Shown here: one piece after another, positions 57,428-64,000 of the stretch
Layout of the letters: each line of letters starts with the position of its first letter
Position numbering within the stretch: position 1 is the first letter of the stretch
NCBI GenBank assembly: GCA_033807695.1
Contig: CM066306.1
Span: 2,976,001 to 3,040,000, forward strand
Direction: 5' to 3'
From: Daedaleopsis sinensis
Lineage: Eukaryota > Basidiomycota > Agaricomycetes > Polyporales > Polyporaceae
DNA length: 64,000 nucleotides
Notes under the pieces: model-generated
The model's database searches: none
What the model saw: the letters and a program-made list of their open reading frames with translations, nothing else
What the model was told of the DNA's origin: nothing
Position numbers and translations under genes: made by a program

Positions 57428-60400
57428 ATGCCCTATATCTTAACATGGTCATCTATTCTCCTCCTATATGGATGGAGCACATCTATGCTACACGCTGCCA
57501 ACATGATACCTATCACTGTCACCAATACAAGTAGCGGTGTTCAGATAAGAGGTAAGTCTCTTCTTGAGTACTTGTCAGTGAACAGAACCGCTTACAATAT
57601 ATCTAGGAACTATATGTGATACTCTAGCACCCCTCTTGTCATTGCCCTGTGCATCTAATGCCAATACACGGTCCACGATGGACAAGGTTATGACAGACAC
57701 CTTCGTTACAAGTTCTGTGCCCATCATGGGCAGGGTTATGACAGACACCCTTGTGACAAGTTCTGTGCCCATCATGGGCAGGGTTATGACAGACACCCTC
57801 GTGACAAGTTCTGTGCCCGACACGGGCAGGGTTATGACAGACACCCTCGTGACAAGTTCTGTGCCCGACACGGGCAGGGTTTTAGAGAGCACCCTCACAA
57901 CAAGCTCATCTCGCATACACCCGATTACTATTCAACCTGTGACGTACCCAGTATATGTGGACTTGAGTACCAGCCTTTTGACCGTAACAGAAAACATTAG
58001 AATTATCATCCAACTGGCTTTTCTCCAGTGTATCCAGAATCTTTATTTCTCCCATGATTATCTTGTAAAGATGCGCGGTCTAGAGTCATCGCGGACTTCA
58101 GTTCAATACCATAATTCACCGGTGGTTGATATCATCTTAGATGAACCTAATGATAAGTTATATGGTGGAGCTCAATTACCAAAGACTAAGAATCAAGCAA
58201 AAGTGTGGCTGGATACTGAGTTGAGACCGTATCTAACCCGGGGTATATGTCAAGATGCTAAGTCATATATTTACTCGCAGTACATTCTGTCAACTATGCA
58301 GGGTGATATACATGATGATGTTGCTGTTAAGCTTCCCTTGTCTATTATCAGTTATAGGTTGACTAAACCGCAGATGCTCAACATTGCCATATGTCATAAT
58401 ATTACAGGAGTCAATAGTCGAATGTCAAGAGATCGTATTTTGCGAACATTAATTGAGCATCAATGTAATGGTTGTCCGCAGTTCCTTGCTGTATTCTCTC
58501 CAATTGACAAACCAAAAACAACCCAGCAAAGAAAGCAGTGTCAGAGAGAGCGTGTGGCTGTTTCGTCACGTAGATCAAGTATTTCTACTACACAATCTAA
58601 GTCATCCTTCCCGCCTGTTCCTATTGGAAAAGATTTGCTACATGAGACGATTACTGGATTTGCAAATGGATTACAGGTATCAAACTTCCTTGAGTCTGCA
58701 TGTGCTGTGTGTGGCTTATTGACACGGAAAGCCAGCCTATGCAATATAGAGTCAATATCATTTGACCGAGAGTTGTTATGCTCCGATGAACCTGTCACCA
58801 GAGTAGAGAGACAATCTATTGATGAGGCTATCCGCCCTATACCAGGGCCGGTTCTTCTATCAGGCTGTAATGATATTTGTCCTTCGTGTTCTGAGTCACT
58901 AAAAGATGGAAAAAAACCGATTGACGCTCTTGCAAATGGGCTATGGATTGGAGAGATTCCTGATGAGTTGAAAGATCTCAGTTGGACCGAGAAAATGATC
59001 ATTTCACGGGTGAAGCATAACTTGTGCATAGTAAAGGTCCATGTGTCGGGAATGTCCAAGATGAAGGCAAATGTAGTTAGTCACTCCCTGCCAATGCCCA
59101 AGATTTATAATGCATTGCCACCACCGAGAGATGAGTTAGATCAAGTATTGGCGTTCTTATATATAGGACCTAATGTTCCAACACTGAAGGAGTTTAGACG
59201 CACTCCTATGTTAGTACGCCGTAACAAAGTTGCACGGGCATTAGAGTGGCTGAAATTAAATCACTCTGACTATACCGATCTAGATATTTCTTATGAAAAT
59301 CTTGATGAATACCCTGAAGATGAACCACCTGTGATTGTCAATTATACACAGAGTATGGAGTCTAACAAAGACCCCGAGTCCACAGCAGTCAATGACACGG
59401 AAGAGGATGACGGTACTGACAAGGGGGACTGTCCATTCATTGTGCATGGTCTAACTGGTAGTAATCTTGAAAGACTGGGACACAGCCGTCCTCATGAGAT
59501 TACTGCTCGTGCAGTGGAGTACTTCAAGTCAGGTGGCAAAGTGCTTGGTATCGGTCAAGCTGAGCAGCCAGAGAGTATTTATGACAATCCCCAACTATAT
59601 CCTCAAATGTTTCCTTGGCTTTTCCCCTATGGACTTGGAGGGCTTCGTAATGTAATGGGTTATAAACCTGTTTCAGAGGAAAAGCGGAAGCAGCAGTTGC
59701 TGATGTATCATGATAAACGGTTCCAATTAGAGCCTTTATTCCCTCTAGTTGCACTAAATCATGAGCAGATTAAGAAAGCAACTACCGCAGGCTACTTACT
59801 AGCTGACAAAAGCAAGTTCAATGAGATTGCTGACCGTATCGCAAATCTAAGCCATCAGACACTGACAGAGATTGTGGAGCGCTTGAAGAATGGTCCAGTC
59901 AAGCCCGAAACAGACGAAGAGAAAGCTTGCTTCAAGATACTTAATGATCTTGACCATGTAAACTACAAAGTTCAAGGATCTATTACGAGTAAAAAGTACA
60001 TGAGAAATGAGATATGGTCCTTAGTGTCATACCTCGGAGCGCCATCATGGTTTATCACATTTGCACCAGCTGATGTCAAGCACCCACTAGCTCTCTACTT
60101 TGCAGACACCAATGAAACATTTGTCCCCAAATTCCGTGATAAAGATGAACGTATGAATCTCATTGCAAATAATCCTGTTGCAGGGGCGAGATTCTTTAAG
60201 GCAATGGTTGACTTATTTGTAAAGCATGTTCTAGGTGTGGGTTTGGACCGTCCTGGACTGTACGGAGAGACTTCAGGATATTACGGTACTGTGGAACAAC
60301 AGGGTCGACTCACACTGCATCTTCATATGCTACTATGGATTAAAAACTCTTTGACGCCACAGGAAGTAAGAGATAAGATTATGGATCCCGGCTCAGACTT

Positions 60401-63400
60401 CCAGAAAGCCATGGTAGAGTATCTTGAGAGTGCTCACAAAGGAGAGTTCCTAGACAGTGATATGGAGACAGTTGCAGCTGAACTAAAGGAGATTAATGAG
60501 AAAAATCCATTCCGCATCCCTCCTACTGAGACTTTACCACAACCACCTCCAGATAAGTGTTCTCATGAAGAAGAGCAGCCCGATTGCACCCAATGTATTG
60601 AGTATAAGAATTGGTGGAGCAACTACTGCAAAGAAGTCAACGAGATTCTATACTTGTCTAATGTACATCGCTGCGTGTCACGGAGCAAAGGTTCCAAGGT
60701 ACCTCAGGGAGCCAAAAATAGTGGCATGAATGAGGTGGATAATCGAGGCTGCACAGACCCTATCACAAAGGTGTGCAAAGCAAGATTTCCTCGAGACACC
60801 TTTCCTACTACTCAGGTTGACCCTGAGACCGGTGCATTAATACTGAAAAAAGGTGAGGCATGGCTGAATACATTCACACCTGCAGTGTCATACCTTCTCC
60901 GGTGCAACCATGATGTGACCAGTTTGATGTCTGGAACAGCCATCAAATCTGTCATTGCATATGTTGCTGACTACATTACGAAGACTCCACTGAAAACTCA
61001 TGTTATGTTTCAATCCATTCAAAATGTATTTGACCGCAACCCAGAGATAGTTGGAAATATCAAGGCTGATAAGAGTAAAGCACGTAGCATCATGACTAAG
61101 ATGGTTAATGCATTGACTGCTGCATCAGAGATAGGAGGGCCTATGGCAGCTATGTACCTGCTAAAACACCCTGATCACTACACGGGACACCAGTTTAGAA
61201 CTTGCTTCTGGAGGGGTTATGTTTATGAGGTAATGCGAGCATGGGATGATTCTAAAAATATTGTAGAGGATGGGAAGACTACTGTAGTTTTAGGTTTGGA
61301 TCACGAACAAGCAGGTCAAGGAAAGACTCGTATTGTGCCTATTTCTCCTGTATTAGATTATATGTATAGACCGCTGGAGCATGAGAATGTGTGCGTATAT
61401 GATTGGGTAAGAAAATATCATAAGAGACCAATTCCAAAGCGGCGTAGGAAGTTTGCTGTCCCTCAAAAGTTAATGGTAAATGATAGTGATGATGAGTTTG
61501 AGAACAACTATACCATTGATGAGTCACCAGTGCATGCACATGTAGATGAGGATGATGACAGCGGTTATGAATCCACTTCGAAGAGTACTAGCAGACATCC
61601 AAGTTTACGCGGTGGTGGCAGACCTTCGCTAGCTCAAGAAGAAGAGGAAGATTCTGAGGATGAGCTGCTGCTGTCATCTTCTCCCAAGCCTGTGCGAAGC
61701 ACACGGACCCTTCCAGCAGAGGTAGAGGAATCTGAAGATGAACTATTACTTACCACAGCCACCGCCACCACAGCTAAGGCGCTTGAGAAAGATTATATCT
61801 CTGAGATAACTCCAAAGTCCAAGACCCCTTCATACTTTATTTTCCATGCTGAGCACCCGCAGTGCCGTAGTCATGAAGTATGCTTGCAGAATGAAGAGGA
61901 TTCATTTGTGCCCAACTTTGTGGGAGGACCACTGCCACGGAAAGATCAGGGCAGCAGAGAGGAATATTGTATGACAATGCTTACACTATTCAAGCCATGG
62001 AGATCAGGATCAGACTTACGACACAGTGCTGAGATGCTATGGGATGAGGCATTCAGAGCTCATCAGTTCACGGACAGGCAGGAGGAAATTATGAGGTTTT
62101 TCCACATTAGATATGAGTGCAACGATGCCCGTGATGATTTCTCAGCCATGCGAAAACAGTTAGAGAAAGGGTCTGGCTCATACTACATGAACCGTGATGA
62201 CTTGGATGAGATGGAAGTTCAACACTATACCTTTGATACAACTTCATCGGTACAAGACAGAGAGGATGATATAGTAAATAGTAAGGAGTGGAAAGATATC
62301 AGCCGGTCAGAGATAATCCGATTAGCACGCAGTGATAAAGCAGAGAACATAATGACACAAGCGGGATGGATGGATAAAATGCAGCATGATAAGCAAGTCA
62401 ATTTGCCAAATATTCCAAAGAGATTGACCGTATCTGAGGACAAGTCAGCATCAGAATGGCGTCAAGTACTCACTGAAGCTCGACAGAAGATATTGGATGC
62501 CCGAGATGCAGAAGCTAAGAGCAAACCTCCAAAGAATGCTACAAATGCACTGCCTGTAAATCATGAGATTGACTCCGTCAAATTGGTTGATAAACAATAC
62601 TTCATGGACAAGAATTTCCAAGCTACCGACCCTCAGGCCAAGGAACTTATTGAGAATACAGTAGTCAAGTTCAGTTTGAATGAGGCCCAAGAGCGTGCAT
62701 TTAGGATTGTAGCCAATCATGCTATAGACTCTTGCGGAGAACATCTCAAAATGTACCTTGGAGGGATGGCTGGTACCGGAAAATCACAAGTAATCAAAGC
62801 ATTGACCCACTTCTTTGGAGAGAGAAATGAATCCTACAGGTTCATGTGTCTGGCTCCAACTGGTTCAGCTGCCTCCCTGATAGGTGGATCTACTTATCAT
62901 TCTATGCTAGGGTTTAGCAAAGCTGATTCAACCGAGTCGGTGGCCAATGTGATGCAAGTGCGAAGTCGACTCATGAATGTGGAGTACATATTCATCGATG
63001 AGATCAGTATGCTGGACTGCTTCAGTATGTACAATATTTGTGCAAAAATGTGTGCTGCTCTCAAGAATGATGGAACTCCATTTGGTGGTATAAATATTAT
63101 TTGTGCCGGAGATTTTGCTCAATTACCACCGGCAGTCCAAGCAAAGCCTCTATATTCACACGAAGTTGGAAGAGTTATTCACAAAACACATGATCACAAG
63201 AAGCAGAAGTCCTCTATTGGTAAGGCACTTTGGCACCAGTTCACTACAGTAGTTATCCTTAGGGAAAATATGCGGCAGCGGTCACAAAAACCCGAGGATG
63301 CAAAGTTGAGAACTGCACTAGAGAATCTGAGATATAGAGCATGTACTGAGGCTGATATTAAGCTAATCCAATCACGGGTGGCTGGTAAAGGCAAGAAGCA

Positions 63401-64000
63401 TCCCAAAATTAATCAGCCTAGGTTCAGAAATGTATCGGTAATTACCACATATAATTCCTACAGAGATGCTATCAATAGGCTGGGCTCTAAGCGATTTGCC
63501 AGGGAGAATAATCAGGCATTGCATACATTCTACTCTATTGACAAACTAGCATCAGAGTCCGATGACAAGAACCTGCCCAAACATCAGCGCAAGAAGAAGG
63601 TCAACCCACACCGTTCCACCAATATTGTCAATGAAGAATTGCAGACCCGGCTATGGGATTTATCCCATGAACTTACTGAGCATCACCCCGGGCAGTTGAG
63701 TATATGCATTGGACTACCGGTGATGATCAAAGTCAATGAAGCTACGGAGTGCTCAGTTACCAATGGTGCGGAAGGAATAGTAGTAGGATGGACATCACGG
63801 CCTATCACTGAGGATAAATTTGCATTAGAGACACTTTTTGTCAAGCTCACAGCTGCTCCCACTCCGATAAAACTCCCTGGTCTTCCAGAGAATGTTGTCC
63901 CGCTTTCGCATGTAAACAAGAAAGTGAAGTGCAAACTCCCCAATGGTATGCTACTAGAAATAAACCGTGACCAAGTACCGGTAGTACCCAACTTTGCTAT
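57428..64000 (+). CDS. Helitron Rep/PIF1 helicase polyprotein, 3' end beyond the window
   Basis: Exon 1 is 57428-57551; a 55-nt GT-AG intron follows; exon 2 opens at 57607 and stays open to 64000. From the N-terminus: a hydrophobic start (MPYILTWSSILLLYGW), four 16-residue repeats, then the Helitron body. Two C-x2-C pairs (CAVC; CPSC) lie near 58,710 and 58,880. The HUH nuclease motif is LHLHMLLW (near 60,320) and the two catalytic tyrosines are in AYVADYITK (near 60,960), so it is a Y2 rolling-circle initiator. The SF1/PIF1 helicase shows Walker A GMAGTGKS (near 62,770), Walker B FIDEISMLD (near 62,990), ICAGDFAQLPPA and LRENMRQ. No frameshift or stop was found, so it may be active. The DNA is clearly more AT-rich than the flanking genes. 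An alternative start is the Met before RGLESS near 58,071. Confidence 0.93.
57687..57914 (+). repeat. 48-nt coding tandem repeat in the Helitron N-terminus
   Basis: Four complete 48-nt units start at 57687, 57735, 57783 and 57831, followed by a degenerate partial unit to about 57914. Each encodes 16 residues of the type VMTDTLVTSSVPDTGR. The unit length is a multiple of three, so copy-number change keeps the frame open. Confidence 0.93.

Noticed and set aside
57687..57914. CRISPR array
   Set aside because: The units are directly abutting 48-nt tandem repeats in a coding frame, without spacers, in a eukaryotic genome.

Overview
The window is nuclear DNA of a basidiomycete fungus, most likely an Agaricomycete. 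Genes are split by many 45-70 nt GT-AG introns. The gene families seen (alpha-type kinases with a Cys-rich N-terminus, a JBP1/TET-type 2OG-Fe(II) dioxygenase, an rve-like 'integrase core' gene, Gef1-type chloride channel, chromodomain Ty3/gypsy, Helitron) are typical of mushroom-forming fungi. No rRNA, tRNA or CRISPR locus was recognised. The species cannot be named from the sequence alone.

Layout. 0-3.2 kb: no confident gene, plus a hAT-like foldback MITE (1499-2379, 8-bp target duplication). 3.2-9.0 kb: a full-length Ty1/copia element on the minus strand with 486-nt LTRs, a 5-bp target duplication and one in-frame stop between RT and RNase H. 10.4-11.6 kb: a small 4-exon gene whose paralogue lies at 22.5-23.4 kb. 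14.9-17.4 kb: an intact 5-exon integrase-like gene whose fourth intron is filled by a second copy of the same MITE family. 19.9-22.3 and 36.0-38.4 kb: two paralogous alpha-kinase genes. 24.7-32.1 kb: a decayed Brr2 (U5 snRNP helicase) copy cut in two by a 3.76-kb block flanked by an 8-bp direct repeat; the block carries a chloride-channel gene and a piece of an SmD3 gene. 32.8-34.8 kb: a 653-aa protein of unknown function. 39.3-41.2 kb: the 3' end of a chromodomain gypsy element. 41.5-57.0 kb: four long spliced genes (861 aa unknown; 1,386-aa TET/JBP fusion; two unknowns) around a 1.1-kb GC-rich foldback that contains a perfect 112-nt inverted repeat. 57.4-64.0 kb: a Helitron Rep/helicase gene that runs off the window.

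How it fits together. This looks like a repeat-rich, fast-rearranging region. Mobile elements are nested in genes and gene copies have been shuffled into dead genes. Lineage-expanded families (alpha-kinase, the small Cys-finger family, TET/JBP) are duplicated or embedded nearby. The most promising lead for something undescribed is the 41.5-57.0 kb cluster around the TET/JBP fusion. The best-supported structural novelties are the chloride-channel/SmD3 block inside Brr2 and the MITE hidden in an intron. Exon models below were worked out by hand from splice signals and reading-frame phase and have no transcript support.
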